From Ptychodera flava (Eukaryota; Hemichordata; Enteropneusta; Ptychoderidae), in assembly GCF_041260155.1 (NCBI RefSeq), contig NC_091943.1:17969283-18033282 (forward strand): a stretch of 64,000 nucleotides of DNA, given 5' to 3'. The translations under genes were made by a program, and so were the position numbers. The notes under the pieces were generated by a model. The model had not been told where the DNA came from and did not search any database. It was given only the letters and a program-made list of their open reading frames with translations. Below are positions 24,392-35,615 of the stretch, in pieces. Numbering within the stretch: position 1 is the first letter of the stretch; every line of letters starts with the position of its first letter.

Positions 24392-25722
24392 GTGTCTCCA
24401 ATCCTACTAAATATAAAGGACATAGCACTTGTGGTTATGTATTTATCGACATAGACGTATATTTCAGGTCAAAGGTCATCGAGGTCACATGACATTTGGT
24501 CCAAAAATTTCTATCCTATAGTTATCCTATATACCAAAAATCAGACATCTAGCTCTATGGGTTTGCTCAGAATTAGATATAAGCATAATTAATGAGGTAG
24601 AGTAAGAAGCATCATAAGGTCTCCCATCATACCATATATGAAGGGTGTAGCACTTGTGGTTACTGAGTTATGGACAAATATGTATATCTGAGGTCAAAGG
24701 TCATCGAGATCATGTGACATTTTGTCAAAATAATTGTATTGCTAAGTTATCGCTATATACCAAAATTCAGATCTCTAGCTCTATTGACTCGCTCAAAATT
24801 AGATATGCACATAATTAATGAGGTACAATATGTGGCATCATAAGGTGTCCCATCGTACCATATATGAAGGGTGTAGCACTTGTGGTTACTGAGTTATGGA
24901 CAAATATGTATATTTGAGGTCAAAGGTCACCGAGGTCACGTCACATTATGTCAAAAAAATCATATTGCTAAGTTATCCCTATATACCGAAAAGCAGACCT
25001 CTAGCTCTATTGGCTCGCTCAAAATTAGATATGCACATAATTAATGAGGTACAATATGTGGCGTCATAAAGTGTCCCATCATACCATACATGAAGGTAGT
25101 AGCACTTGTGGTTACTGAGTTATGGACAAATATGTATATTTGAGGTTAAAGGTCACCCAGGTCACATGACATTTTGTCAAAAAAATTGTATTGCTAAGTT
25201 ATCCCTATGTATCAAAAATCAGACCTCTAGCTCTATTGGCTTGCTCAGAATTAGATATAAGCATAATTAATGAGGTAGAGTATGAAGCATCATAAGGTCT
25301 CCCATCATACCATACATGAAGATTGTACCACTTGTGGTTACTGAGTTATGGACAAATATGTATATTTGAGGTCAAAGGTCACCGAGGTCACGTGACATTT
25401 GAAAAAAAGGGTATTGCTAAGTGATCCCTATATACCAAAAATCAGACCTCTAGCTCTATTGGCTCGCTCAAAATTAGATATGCACATAATTAATGAGGTG
25501 AATATGTGGCGTCATAAGCTGTCCCATCATACATTATATGAAGGGTGTAGCACTTGTTGTTACCGAGTTATGGACATATATATTTATATTTGAGGTCTAA
25601 GGTCACCAAGGTCACGTGACATTTTGTCAAAATATCTGAGATATCTCCGTGAACAGATGGACTCACGGATGGACATGACCCAATCTATAAGCCCCCTGGA
25701 CTTCATCCGTGGGGACTAAATA
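24392..25722. repeat. 226-bp tandem array, six units with AGGTCA half-sites
   Basis: The AGGTCAAAGGTCA box or a one-base variant recurs at 24466, 24691, 24917, 25143, 25369 and 25593, a period of 224-226 bases. Each unit also has 'cacttgtggttactgagttatgg', 'tagctctattg.ctcgctca' and 'cataattaatgaggta'. The array ends with a partial unit, then CCGTGAACAGATGG and 'ccgtggggacta'. In unit B the flank lacks the array. Confidence 0.92.
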
Positions 25723-25779
25723 CTGTTTCACTGCATCCTTTTTGCAATATGAATACGATGAGAAACTAAATTTTTATTT

Positions 25780-25895
25780 TTCTTGGCCTTATACATGGGA
25801 GTCTATGGACTGCCTTATACATGGGAGTCTATGGACTGCCTTATAATGAGAGTCTATGGAGACTGCCTTATACATGGGAGTCTATGGAGGTGAAA
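25780..25895. repeat. Short tandem repeat, ~26-bp units
   Basis: Four to five imperfect copies of CTTATACATGGGAGTCTATG followed by GACTGC. Confidence 0.85.
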
Positions 25896-26125
25896 ACTAA
25901 AAAGTCCTCTAACACGGCCAAATTTGATCGCATTGTGAAACAAATCGACGTGCATCTGTATGGGGTAGGGTACTATCCTTGTGCAAAGTTTGAAAGAAAT
26001 TGATCTGGGCATGTCTGAGATGTCTGCGTGAACGGACGGACGCACGGACGCACACACGCACGGACGGACGGACAGACATGACCAAACCTATAAGTCCCCC
26101 TGGACGGTGTCCGTAGGGACTAAAA
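25896..26125. mobile_element. Dispersed repeat end with ACGG run and terminal hairpin
   Basis: Aligns with 50.83-51.05 kb: 'aaatcgacgtgcatctgtatg', 'cttgt.c.aagtttga.tgaaat', then an ACGGACGC run, CATGACCAAACC and a terminal imperfect hairpin AGTCCC..GGAC..GTCC..GGGACT. The same terminal module closes the arrays at 25722 and 51045. Confidence 0.75.
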
Positions 26126-27742
26126 ACAACTTATCATACATTCTGGTTACTAAATGTATCATCAGATCAAAATGAGTATGAGTGATGTTAAGTTTTTGAC
26201 TTTGGTCAACAACTACCAAAGGACACAGAACATTGTTGATTTTATTTACTTGTTAGCATTTTTCCTTCTGTCCTCTAAATTATTCATGGTTATACAGCCT
26301 TTAAGGTAGAAAACGCCATCTGGACAGATGTTTGAACTCCAATTTTCAAAATTCTTTTCTGGGCTACTGCTTATTGGGGATTAATTTTGAAGCTCTTGGG
26401 GTAACTAAAGTATTAACTGTGTTAACTTTATGAAAATTGAAAATTTTATTTTCCCTATTAGATTTAACACTGCTGGAATGGCAGCCATTTTGAATTTCAA
26501 CCATTGCTAGGTATGTGGTAATGCGTTTTAGAACTTAAATTTGTACAGTGTCGACCCTGATTTTTATTCTTGCTTTGTTAAAAGAATGGATGAAAGTTGC
26601 ATTACCCAAATTTTTGAGCAAAAGTTTTTGTGTTCTAATTTTGAGGCACATACAACCTGTAAAAGGTTGACCTTGAAGGCTGAATTGTTGATTAAGTTAC
26701 AGAATAGAGGAAAAAGATAATGACAGGAAATACAATGTACAAAGTACAATTAAGTCTCAATTTAGCAAAATATACATATTGACAATGAGGGCTATGATTT
26801 TCAGTCTTTCAAATTTCTCCAACACACATAACTTGATTCAATCATTCAATTTCCTAACTTCAATATTCACGACAAATTCGACAATGTCAGCCAAATCAAA
26901 GACAAAATTTTGGCAAATTGATCTGAATTGCACAGTGGAAAGCCAGACTCATTAAAATATATTGCACTATATCCTCTCTTTGAATTTTCTTACATGAAAT
27001 GCACAAAACGGAAAAATATCTTAAAAATCGAACCTCTCAGATTTTTTTGTTTCCCCAGATGATGTATAAAAACAGAGCAGAGCTCTATCATATCCAAAAC
27101 GTTTTCCAAATTTTGTATATACACATATCCATTTGAAATTTTGCATGAATGATATTTTATTAAAAAGTACGATATGAAAAAAAATACATACCACAGACAT
27201 GAACATGTGACAAAAGTAGTTTTTTTAAATTACCATTAAGTATGTTTGAAAGAAATTTCGGATTCACTGTACTAATATGTGTTCATAACATACACATACA
27301 TAAATATGATGATCTCTACAAAATGTCATTTTTCCCGAATGTTTCCATAGTGATAATGTTTTTGATAGTGAAGTTTACATAACACTGTTCACATCTATGT
27401 CACATGCTGACCCCTTCAATCTTTATGGTTTGACAAGATAAACAATGGCCTCTACACTTCAAAGTTGGTAGGGGGGTTAAAGGGTTATCGAAAACACACC
27501 GAAAGAGGTAAATTTTCACGAAAGTCTCAAATTGAATTGAATCCAATATTTATATTTGTACACTGAAACTATAATTGAACTAAACAAGACAATTGCTTGA
27601 CAATCTGATAATTTCCATTGTCTTTTGAATAAAATATTTTATGATTACTAATATTTCAATTTTGATCTCAGAAAATATTTTACAGTGCATACATATTTCA
27701 CTTTTTGATATGATAAAAGTAAGTGATTATCTTTGACACGAT
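26126..27742. other. Duplicated intergenic block, no gene
   Basis: Aligns with 46.87-48.36 kb (unit B) over almost its whole length, including the 'caacacacataacttgattcaa' and 'gtttccatagtgataatgtt' segments. Open frames do not keep position between the two copies, which argues against coding. The right end runs into the 3' UTR of the SLC44 gene. Confidence 0.6.
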
Positions 27743-27846
27743 CTAAGTCTTCTGTTTTTTATTCTTCAATCCAGTTATGCTCATCAACTCTTTGGACATG
27801 AAGTATGGTTTGTCTGGTGGACCATCGTGTCTCTCACAGTCCTCCA
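27743..27846 (-). CDS. SLC44 terminal exon (intact copy)
   Basis: The acceptor is CCTGACAG|TGG; the frame reads LEDCERHDGPPDKPYFMSKE..., then KNKKQKT and TAG. It joins in phase to 29746-29830, which ends ...LFICF plus one base. Three diverged copies of this exon lie at 12836-12938, 37857-38074 and 53950-54053. Confidence 0.8.
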
Positions 27847-29457
27847 CTGTCAGGGGGAAAGACACAAATAGAATGAGAATGTTTTAGGTTAACGTAATAA
27901 TCACTAGTCTGTCTTTTTTTACTGAATGCATCATAACAGGAGAATACCAACTACCATACTTATTCCAGTATAACCCCCTGCTTCTGTAAAAGCCTTTCCA
28001 CTAGGTTTTAGAGGATTTTCAAAATGCTTTACTTCTGTGTATAAATCCCTACCCTGGTCTACCTCAACTGTGGAAAGGTGAGGAAAGTAAAATGGACTCT
28101 TACAGTTGGTAAAATTACTTTTCAGATCAAAGAAACTTGTAAAAGGTGTTAAAATAATGCGACATTGAAGTTCCCATGACAGTATAGTAAAGAAAAGACT
28201 CTGTGGCCCACTTTACCAAACTGAACAGTCCTACTTTGACCTCTGACATCGGTCATTTTTCATTTCTATCCACATCAACAATATTAGTTTTCATCTTCAA
28301 ACACATACCGTACTTCCTTTGTTTGAAGCAATTATCATTTCATCTTTGAAGAGTTTCTACCTGTGAATATCATGAATTTCACTGCTATGTTGTTGTTTGC
28401 ATAATATGCTCACCATTCGATCTTGGGAAGTTAATTTGCCTTTATGTGCAGTCAATGCATAGTTATAGTTCATACTATGATAATTTTTAATTGATGCTGA
28501 TCGGCAGCATACTTTACATCTTTGTTCCAACTTTACTTTTTATTTCATGATAAATCTAAAGTGAAACTTCCAAACTGTCACGTCTGTATCCGGGATTGTG
28601 TTACCATTTTGATTTGAAACAGGCAAATAGAATACTGTGTCAGTTTATTGTAGTTTGGAAATCGTCGCTGAGATTTGCTGTCAGTAACAGTTGGTGTCTA
28701 TCAGTATTAATGTGACTGTGGCATATGCCAGTTCATATGATCATGAGATGACAAAATCTTGTTTTTTCTTTAACAATTTCTTTTAATATAAATAGAGTTT
28801 TGAAAGTTATTTAACGTTCAAGTTGTGTTCAATAATCCTGCATAAATTAGCATACATTAAACATATGTGGCAGAAACGTGGGTTACTTGAGTGTAAGTCC
28901 GTCTCCCATTATAACCATAGTTTTTATGTTGCAAAACTGGGGGAACATTGGTATGTCAATGTGTCAATATCTCCTTTCAATCCCAATAGCATAAATGAAC
29001 TTACATGTATAAGAATGACAATGAATAGATATTGATGAACATACTTAACAAGGAAGATGCAGGAAACGTGCTTGTCTTTGTGAATCAAAGTAATGAAAAT
29101 ATTATTGACAGTTATGGCTATTGTCTCTTTGAGGTAGAATGCACCTCAAGGACAGATATTTGTACCGGTACTCTCTGACTTTGATGACAGCTTTTTGGTC
29201 TACCACTTTGTTTGGGCTCATTCTAAAGCTCTTGGCAAAGTAAGGCTTTCACTGGTTTATTTTTGTATTGTTGTGAAAATCTAATTTTTTTTCCTGTAGA
29301 GTTGACAGATGGCAGCCATTTTGGATTTCCACTGCAGGTATATAGTAGATAAAAAATTATTTCTCCAGTACAAGATTTTGCACAATGACACCTGATTTTT
29401 ATTATTTATTTTGAAACGGGATGGTTTAAGACTTTACATTTCAGAGTGCATGCTACC
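27847..29457 (-). other. Last intron of the SLC44 gene (left part)
   Basis: No gene seen. The ~100 bases next to the terminal exon resemble the sequence just upstream of the TRIM 5' exons in units A-C ('ctgtctttgtttactgaat...catggc.gaatac'). The TRIM promoter regions therefore appear to share ancestry with this intron. 29.1-29.45 kb resembles the repeated block at 26.2-26.6 kb. Confidence 0.55.
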
Positions 29458-29650
29458 TTAAAGGTATACTGTCACCTGTTCCGATTTTGCCACAATTACC
29501 ATGGAAAGAGAAAATCTAACCAATCATAGATTTTTAAGTGGATGGCCGCTTTTGAAAACAGCGCCCTCACATGGGCATTTTGAATACCAAGGAATGCCCC
29601 TTTGACCATATATGGGCATATTTAGATTACAGGTGACTGTATACCTTTAA
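29458..29650. mobile_element. 193-bp TTAA-flanked MITE
   Basis: The left end TTAAAGGTATACTGTCACCT and the right end AGGTGACTGTATACCTTTAA are inverted over about 22 bases with one mismatch. The TTAA at each edge fits a piggyBac-type target. It has no coding capacity and sits in the last SLC44 intron, near exon 29746-29830. Confidence 0.85.
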
Positions 29651-29745
29651 TGAACCATTTCTAGAGTGAAAACACTTTGATGGCAAGGTTTGCAAATTTA
29701 CCAATCTGGAGATCAACATCCATGGATGTAAAGATGGATACTTAC

Positions 29746-29830
29746 AGAAACAGATGAAGAGAGTATCCACCGCCATGTCATAGACGCCAAAGAAACATGA
29801 AGCTATCACATAGGCACCGATAAGAATCAA
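29746..29830 (-). CDS. SLC44 penultimate exon
   Basis: Acceptor CACACAG|, donor T|GTAAGT; 85 bases, phase 0 to 1. It encodes LILIGAYVIASCFFGVYDM and AVDTLFICF, the conserved last membrane segment of SLC44A proteins. Confidence 0.82.
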
Positions 29831-30308
29831 CTGTGTGAGGAAAAGAGAGTGGTAACAAATCTATCAGCAATGTGTACATACAGTGTGCACAGAATATCTT
29901 ATGGAACTTTCTTTCAAAAAGGTGTGAATACAACATTCAAGGTCAGAAATTAACCTTTATTCAGTAGGGTTTTGTTCATGTTGGCCTTTGAGAAACATCT
30001 GACATGTATTCTTTGGTCAACAGCAGAATATTGACATAAGCCTTAATGTTGTACTTTTTGGAGATCTGCTCCAGTTCTTTATACAATCTGATACTTAACC
30101 TTATTAAGACTATGCAAAGAAAAGTCAGGAAACAATCATTGACCATTTCATTTGCTGATGAACAAGATCAACTATCATATTGTTTTGGAAAAAGGTTGAG
30201 GAAAGTTGTAAATAGCCTTAAAATTCTACCTTCAATTATCAGCAACAGAGAATCACACAATTTACAACTTAAAAACAATTGGCAACAAAACAACAAAATT
30301 TGTCTCAC

Positions 30309-30474
30309 CAAAAACGGCACCCACACGTAGCTGAGATCTGGCATTATGACCAATTCATCAGTGACTGTGATTTGTCCATTCAGAAAGAAAAATATCGGCA
30401 AGATTACGATGAGGACAACTACCAACTTGGCAAGGAAGAGTAAGAAACTTGTAACTCCATCAAGTACTGCAGCT
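30309..30474 (-). CDS. SLC44 exon, membrane segment and WVP motif
   Basis: Acceptor CTTTTAG|A, donor TTTTTG|GTGAGA; 166 bases. It encodes (R)AAVLDGVTSFLLFLAKLVVV..., a hydrophobic segment with FFFLNG, and ends ...YVWVPFL, matching the SLC44A order '...YYWVP'. Confidence 0.82.
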
Positions 30475-30958
30475 CTAAAAGATTGGAATGAGAGATATTA
30501 TTCAAGACATGCCAAGTCATATGACTATATTTGAAGATTGTGTTTGCAAGTGCAAATGAAAATCTACGTCAATCTTAATCCAAAATTAAACATTTTGTTG
30601 ACTGTGAAAAAGAAAAAAGAAAAAAAAGTGTGTTTACAAAATCCGTAAAATACCTACAAAATAATTGATCTAAAAGTTTTTAAAAATTCCTCGAAATTAC
30701 AAAATAATTGATTTTAATGTACACGGTGTTTAAAACTCTGAAGGTGAATTATGCACATAGAAATTATTGAGATGTTGGAACTTTTCTCCTTAGGATGCCT
30801 TGCATTGAATCAGTGCAAATTAAATGTGATTGATGGCTACAACTACCCTAATGCAGAGTAACAACAAAAGCAACATGACAGCACTATCATCCAAATCACA
30901 GCTGAAAACAACATACAAGTTTGCTTGTGTTTTTCCGATGACAAGTTAATGAGCTTAC

Positions 30959-31031
30959 CTGACATTGTTTCTCATCAGAAGAAAAAATACATACTTGCAG
31001 ATGTACAGAAGTTCTTACCATACACAGCAAT
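30959..31031 (-). pseudogene. SLC44 exon with one-base deletion
   Basis: Acceptor TTTTAG|, donor GTCAG|GTAAGC. It starts IAVYGKNFCTSASM in frame; after a run of six T the conserved FFLLMRNNVR continues only in the next frame. The length is 73 where 74 fits both neighbours. Either a real frameshift or a homopolymer base-call error. Confidence 0.75.
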
Positions 31032-31446
31032 CTAAAATAAAATTATTGCTTCATTTCCGAAATTTGAACATATGATAAATTTGCATAACATTTGCATAAA
31101 TTTGAATATAAAATGAGACATTTGCATATAACATTTGCATGCATTGGGTAACATATCAGTTTAATACATGTATGTCCTGCGTACTATGTTGAACATTAGC
31201 TCTGAATTAGTTGCATAGAAGTAAACTCAATGACAAATTACCTTATTTTAATTTGGAGAAATTTCTATTGAAACTTGATTTAAAAGGCATATCAACAAAC
31301 ATTACCCCTGTGTAAAAGATCAACATAATAATAGTGTTGTCTATCCACAATAAAAATAATGACAGCATTTACGTTTCTTGTCATCAGCTGACCATATCAA
31401 GTACAATGGCTGTAATTGAGCTGTTTCCATGACAACATTTTCTCAC

Positions 31447-31550
31447 CTGTATGTATGCATTTCTGTTCAGCCACTTCAGGAACTTTTCCAGACACCAGAA
31501 GCAACACTTAAAGCATTTAAACACAAATTTACTGATTTGATTCTCAGCAC
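31447..31550 (-). CDS. SLC44 exon, CCFWCLEKF motif
   Basis: Acceptor CCTACATAG|, donor ATACAG|GTGAGA; 104 bases. It encodes (G)AENQISKFVFKCFKCC, then FWCLEKFLKWLNRNAYIQ, a family signature of SLC44A transporters. Confidence 0.85.
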
Positions 31551-31841
31551 CTATGTAGGATGAAGAAAAATAAAAGATTCTTGAAAGTCAAACAGCCAAA
31601 CTTGGGACCTTCTACCTTGTGTATTCTAATTGCATCACTCTGAAAGCCGTCTCAGGAAACTAGATTCTCCAGCTGTACTTTTAAGAAGATTGTGTGAATA
31701 GATCATCAAAAAAATAAAGGTAACTGAAGGCCTTACATTAATTATAGTTACTGTTCATAATTTTGAAATGAATGGTTTTGTACTGAGTAAAGCACTTTGA
31801 GAAATGAATCTTTCCATGTGGTTGAGATCGTTGAGAACTGA
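31551..31841 (-). other. SLC44 intron sequence, nothing recognised
   Basis: No feature recognised between the SLC44 exon and the 326-bp tandem array. Confidence 0.4.
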
Positions 31842-33945
31842 AAATACGGATAGTTTTCAATCGGATTCGAACCCACAACATAGGGCATCAGTCGCCTAGC
31901 TGAGAGGCCACAGACAGAACCACTCGGCTAAATCTCCACTCCCAAAAAAGAGTGGTTCAATAGCCGGCTAAGTTGTTACATTTTTCTGACTGAGACTGCT
32001 CAACACGTTGTAGAGTTCGTGAAGCACTCACGCACGCATGCTCACTATCATACATCGCACATACACACTTTATCGAAGCGAAGAAATAAATTTCATCGCT
32101 TTTTTTGGGCGAACGATAACCGCGGGGACAATTCTGTCCACCAGCAGTGTTACCAACCCAGGGTAGAAAATACGGATAGTTTTCAATCGGATTCGAACCC
32201 ACAACATACGGCATCAGTCGCCTAGCTGAGAGGCCACAGACAGAACCACTCGGCTAAATCTCCACTCCCAAAAAAGAGTGGTTCAATAGCAGGCTAAGTT
32301 GTTACATTTTTCTGACTGAGACCGCTCAACACGTTGTAGAGTTCGTGAAGCACTCATGCACGCACGCATGCTCACTATCATACATCGCACATACACACTT
32401 TATCGAAGCGAAGAAACGAATTTCATCGCTTTAACTGGGCGAACTAAAACCTCGGGGACAATTCTGTCCACCAGCAGTGTTACCAACCCAGGATAGAAAA
32501 TACGGATAGTTTTCAATCGGATTCGAACCCACAACATACGGCATCAGTCGCCTAGCTTAGAGGCCACAGACAGAACCACTCGGCAAAATCTCCACTCCCA
32601 AAAAAGAGTGGTTCAATAGCCGGCTAAGTTGTTACATTTTTCTGACTGAGACCGCTCAACACGTTGTAGAGTTCGTGAAGCACTCATGCACGCATGCTCA
32701 CTATCATACATCGCACATACACACTTTATCGAAGCGAAGAAACGAATTTCATTGCTTTAACTGGGAGAACGATAACCTCGGGGACAATTCTGTCCACCAG
32801 CAGTGTTACCAACCCAGGGTAGAAAATACGGATAGTTTTCAATCGGATTCGAACCCACAACATACGGCATCAGTCGCCTAGCTGAGAGGCCACAGACAGA
32901 ACCACTCGGCTAAATCTCCACTCCCAAAAAAGAGTGGTTCAATAGCCGGCTAAGTTGTTACATTTTTCTGACTGAGACCACTCAACACGTTGTAGAGTTC
33001 GTGAAGCACTCACGCACGCATGCTCACTATCATACATCGCACATACACACTTTATCGAAGCAAAGAAATAAATTTCATCGCTTCAACTGGGCGAACTATA
33101 ACCTCGGGGACAATTCTGTCCACCAGCAGTGTTACCAACCCAGGGTAGAAAATACGGATAGTTTTCAATCGGATTCGAACCCACAACATACGGCATCAGT
33201 CGCCCAGCTGAGAGGCCACAGACAGAACCACTCGGCTAAATCTCCACTCCCAAAAAAGAGTGGTTCCAGCCCCAATAGCTGCAAATTTTATGCATTATTT
33301 ACATGATTTTATTTTCAAACCACAGTTGGTTTGTTTTAATGTGCTAACTGAAGGACTTGGATAGAAGTATCACTGCTCGCTGATTTGGACCATGCCTACG
33401 TGTTTTAACGGGGTGAATAATAAACGGGTGCCGCACTCATAAAATGGCGCCCCCACAGAAAAGTACAAAAAAAAGCAGTATTTCCTGCACATACATGTTG
33501 TGATCATAAAAGGGACAAGCATGATGCCATTTACTTGAATGCACAGCAAACGGTGGTCAACATTTTGTTGTAGTAATCTTTATTTTCTTTGCCTCATGAT
33601 TAGTTTTTAAAAATGGCGGGAAATCTAAAATGATGTTAAAATTTGAATTTACATGCCACTTTCGACACTTAAGACAGTGTTATACACCTTTTCAGTCTTT
33701 AATGGGTCTCATTCAAAGAGAACTCTTAGAAAACGGGATATTTTGAGATCAGTTTATTGCACATTTGCAGCTATTGGGGCTTTCAATAGCCGGCTAAGAT
33801 GTTACATTTTTCTGACTGAGACCGCTCAACACGTTGTAGAGTTCGTGAAGCACTCACGCACGCATGCTCACTATCATACATCGCACATACACACTTTATC
33901 GAAGCGAAGAAACGAATTTCATCGCTTTAACTGGGCGAACGAAAC
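31842..33945 (-). repeat. 326-bp tandem array of tRNA-like SINE units
   Basis: Units start near 31841, 32167, 32497, 32823 and 33149 (period 326-330), and the last is completed at 33784-33945 after an inserted element. On the minus strand each unit has a pol III A box TAGCCGAGTGG (first copy 31920-31930) and a perfect B box GGTTCGAATCC (31863-31873), followed by ~230 bases of unrelated tail. The head resembles a class II (Leu/Ser) tRNA. CCACTC..GAGTGG beside it forms a small hairpin. The repeated plus-strand open frames are by-products. The array lies in an SLC44 intron. Confidence 0.9.
33267..33781. mobile_element. 515-bp DNA element inserted in the SINE array
   Basis: The perfect 19-base terminal inverted repeats AGCCCCAATAGCTGCAAAT (33268-33286) and its complement (33763-33781) bound a block that interrupts the array unit. 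The uninterrupted units read GAGTGGTTCAATAGCC. Here TTC precedes the element and TTC follows it (33264-33266, 33782-33784), giving a 3-base target duplication. No transposase is seen. Confidence 0.88.
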
Positions 33946-34356
33946 ATGGACACAGCAAAATGAAACTTACTGCATTTGACCGCAGCCTCCAACCCCAACC
34001 AACCCTTCACCAGTCCCTAAATTAATGTTTGGAAATGTGAAAATCCAATGACAAAATCATGATTGAAACATCCTCTCCATCTGACTGGCCTAATTAATGA
34101 CCGAAACAAATACTATGATTGGCTGAATGCAATCTGAGACTGTACCAATTGTCAATCAGCTTGTAAAAAATGCAAATTAATCAAAATCGCTTTACCCCTC
34201 CTTCTAAACACAATTATAGTGACGTTTGACATGCGCATGTTTTCACATTCTTTGGTCCCATACTGGAGGGAATACACAACAGACTGTCAAGTACCTTTTT
34301 ATTACAAATAAGCCAAAATATATATTTAGACAGAAAGAACATCAACTTAGTCTTTC
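33946..34356 (-). other. SLC44 intron sequence, nothing recognised
   Basis: No repeat or RNA recognised. This lies between the array and the first detected SLC44 exon. Confidence 0.4.
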
Positions 34357-34451
34357 CTTTTAATTTTTTCTCTAGGTAGTCTAGCATTGCTCTTATGAAC
34401 TGTACGACAGCAATCAGAAATGAACCAAAGGCCAGTGATCCTAAATGATAC
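34357..34451 (-). CDS. SLC44 exon, YHLGSLAFGS motif, donor lost
   Basis: Acceptor GGATACAG|G; encodes YHLGSLAFGSFLIAVVQF, then IRAMLDYLEKKLK, the best-conserved SLC44A block. The expected donor after AAAAG reads GAAAGA rather than GTAAAGA, apparently missing one T. The next exon (31447-31550) requires exactly this phase. Confidence 0.85.
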
Positions 34452-35159
34452 CTGTATCCAAGGTAACAAAGCATTAGACCTGTTCATCCACTTAAGGAAG
34501 TGTGTGCCACAAAATTGAAAGCTTTACAATTTTGTTCAAACTTCCCACTCGAAACTTTCTCTGATGAAATCAAATAAAAATCAGAGGTCACAGCGAAAAG
34601 TTTGGTACTTGAAAAAGGCTAGCATATACAGATACTTCAAATTCAAAATGGCCAATATTGCTGCATTAAATATAAGGTAAAAAATTGAAATTAAAACTTT
34701 CACAAAACCAAGATATTGAAAACTATAAAGTAACTGAGGATGGATTTTGAATAAACATTGGTCAATACTATTGCCAAAAGATGTGAGTTTGTTGTTTCAA
34801 TGTCAAAAGTTTGCATATCAGGAAGTCTGAACCAGACCAAAGAAATGTGACCATCTCCCGATCTTCATGTCTAAAGGGTGACCTTCCCCGTCCCACATTT
34901 CTAAAACTTGACCCTCCCGCAACCACTGAAGTATTCTCAAAAGGAATTTCACAAACAATATAAGCTAATTTACATAGCAATTGGTTTAATTGTTATGTTA
35001 GGTAAGGGCAGAAATTACAGTGGGGAGAGCTGGCATTTTGGGAGGGTGGGTAACAATTTATCACACAAGCATTTATGAAGGGACATATTTCATGCATTTG
35101 TGGGAGGGTCACAATATTTTGTGCAACTACGGCAAGACAAGATGTGGTTGATATAGTGC
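34452..35159. other. No gene seen
   Basis: This is where the preceding SLC44 exons would be expected on the minus strand. I could not find any SLC44 motif here or further right. Confidence 0.4.
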
Positions 35160-35615
35160 TTGACCCAAAAATATCAAATCTGACATAGGAGTCTATTGGG
35201 CAAACTATTGACAATTTTTCCCAACACAAAAAGCTATATCTGTACATTTATATATATTCGATATTAAATGTAAATGCACTTTGCTTGAAGTGGGAAGTAA
35301 GATGTGCATGTGTGTACAAGAAATTTGGTTTTTAGATTTCATCGAAAATGTTGATTCACTATACATGGTAGTCTATGAGAGAACTATGAACAATTTTTTT
35401 CCAAAATTAAACTAACAATATCTGTGCATGTATTGCCATTTGATAACTCATATAAGTGTACTTGATAAGACTAGGGTGGTACAAGTGCTTTTGTGTTCAA
35501 GAAATTTGATTTTTGAATTTCACCCAAATGTTCATTCACCATACATTGCAGTCTATGAACAATTTTTTTCCAATGTAAAACTAACACTATCTGTACATTT
35601 ATAAAAAGGTGGCCC
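35160..35615. repeat. Tandem repeat, three ~182-bp units
   Basis: Units share 'agtctat', then 'aactat.aacaatttttt.ccaa', 'ctaaca.tatctgt.catgtat' and 'caagaaattt.gtttttgaatttc'. The unit landmarks are near 35185, 35368 and 35549. Confidence 0.75.

Larger units (their letters stand above)
27743..34451 (-). pseudogene. SLC44 (choline transporter-like) gene, 3' half, probably broken
   Basis: Minus-strand exons: 34357-34451 (YHLGSLAFGSFLIAVVQF...YLEKKLK), 31447-31550 (GAENQISKF...CCFWCLEKFL..NRNAYIQ), 30959-31031 (IAVYGKNFCTS), 30309-30474 (AAVLDGVTSFL...YVWVPFL), 29746-29830 (GAYVIASCFFGVYDMAVDTL), 27743-27846 (LEDCERHDG..KPYFMSKELM, stop). Phases agree and all acceptors are good; the content is the C-terminal third of SLC44A transporters (last membrane segments and tail). 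Lesions: the first exon's donor reads G|GAAAGA where GGTAAAG is expected, and the third exon has six T where seven keep the frame into FFLLMRNNVR. Both are single missing bases, so base-call errors remain possible. No 5' exons were found. Confidence 0.8.

Noticed and set aside
24440..25640. CRISPR-like regular spacing
   Set aside because: Whole units repeat at 226 bases with no unique spacers; animal DNA.
31860..31945. True tRNA gene
   Set aside because: A and B boxes are present but the acceptor and anticodon stems do not close and the sequence is tandemly repeated with a tail; SINE is the better call.
32019..33306. Repeated ~68-residue open frames starting MKHS.THAHYHTSHIHT
   Set aside because: They are the 326-bp SINE array read in one frame; the tRNA-like part and tail explain them, and units differ by frame-neutral noise only over part of their length.
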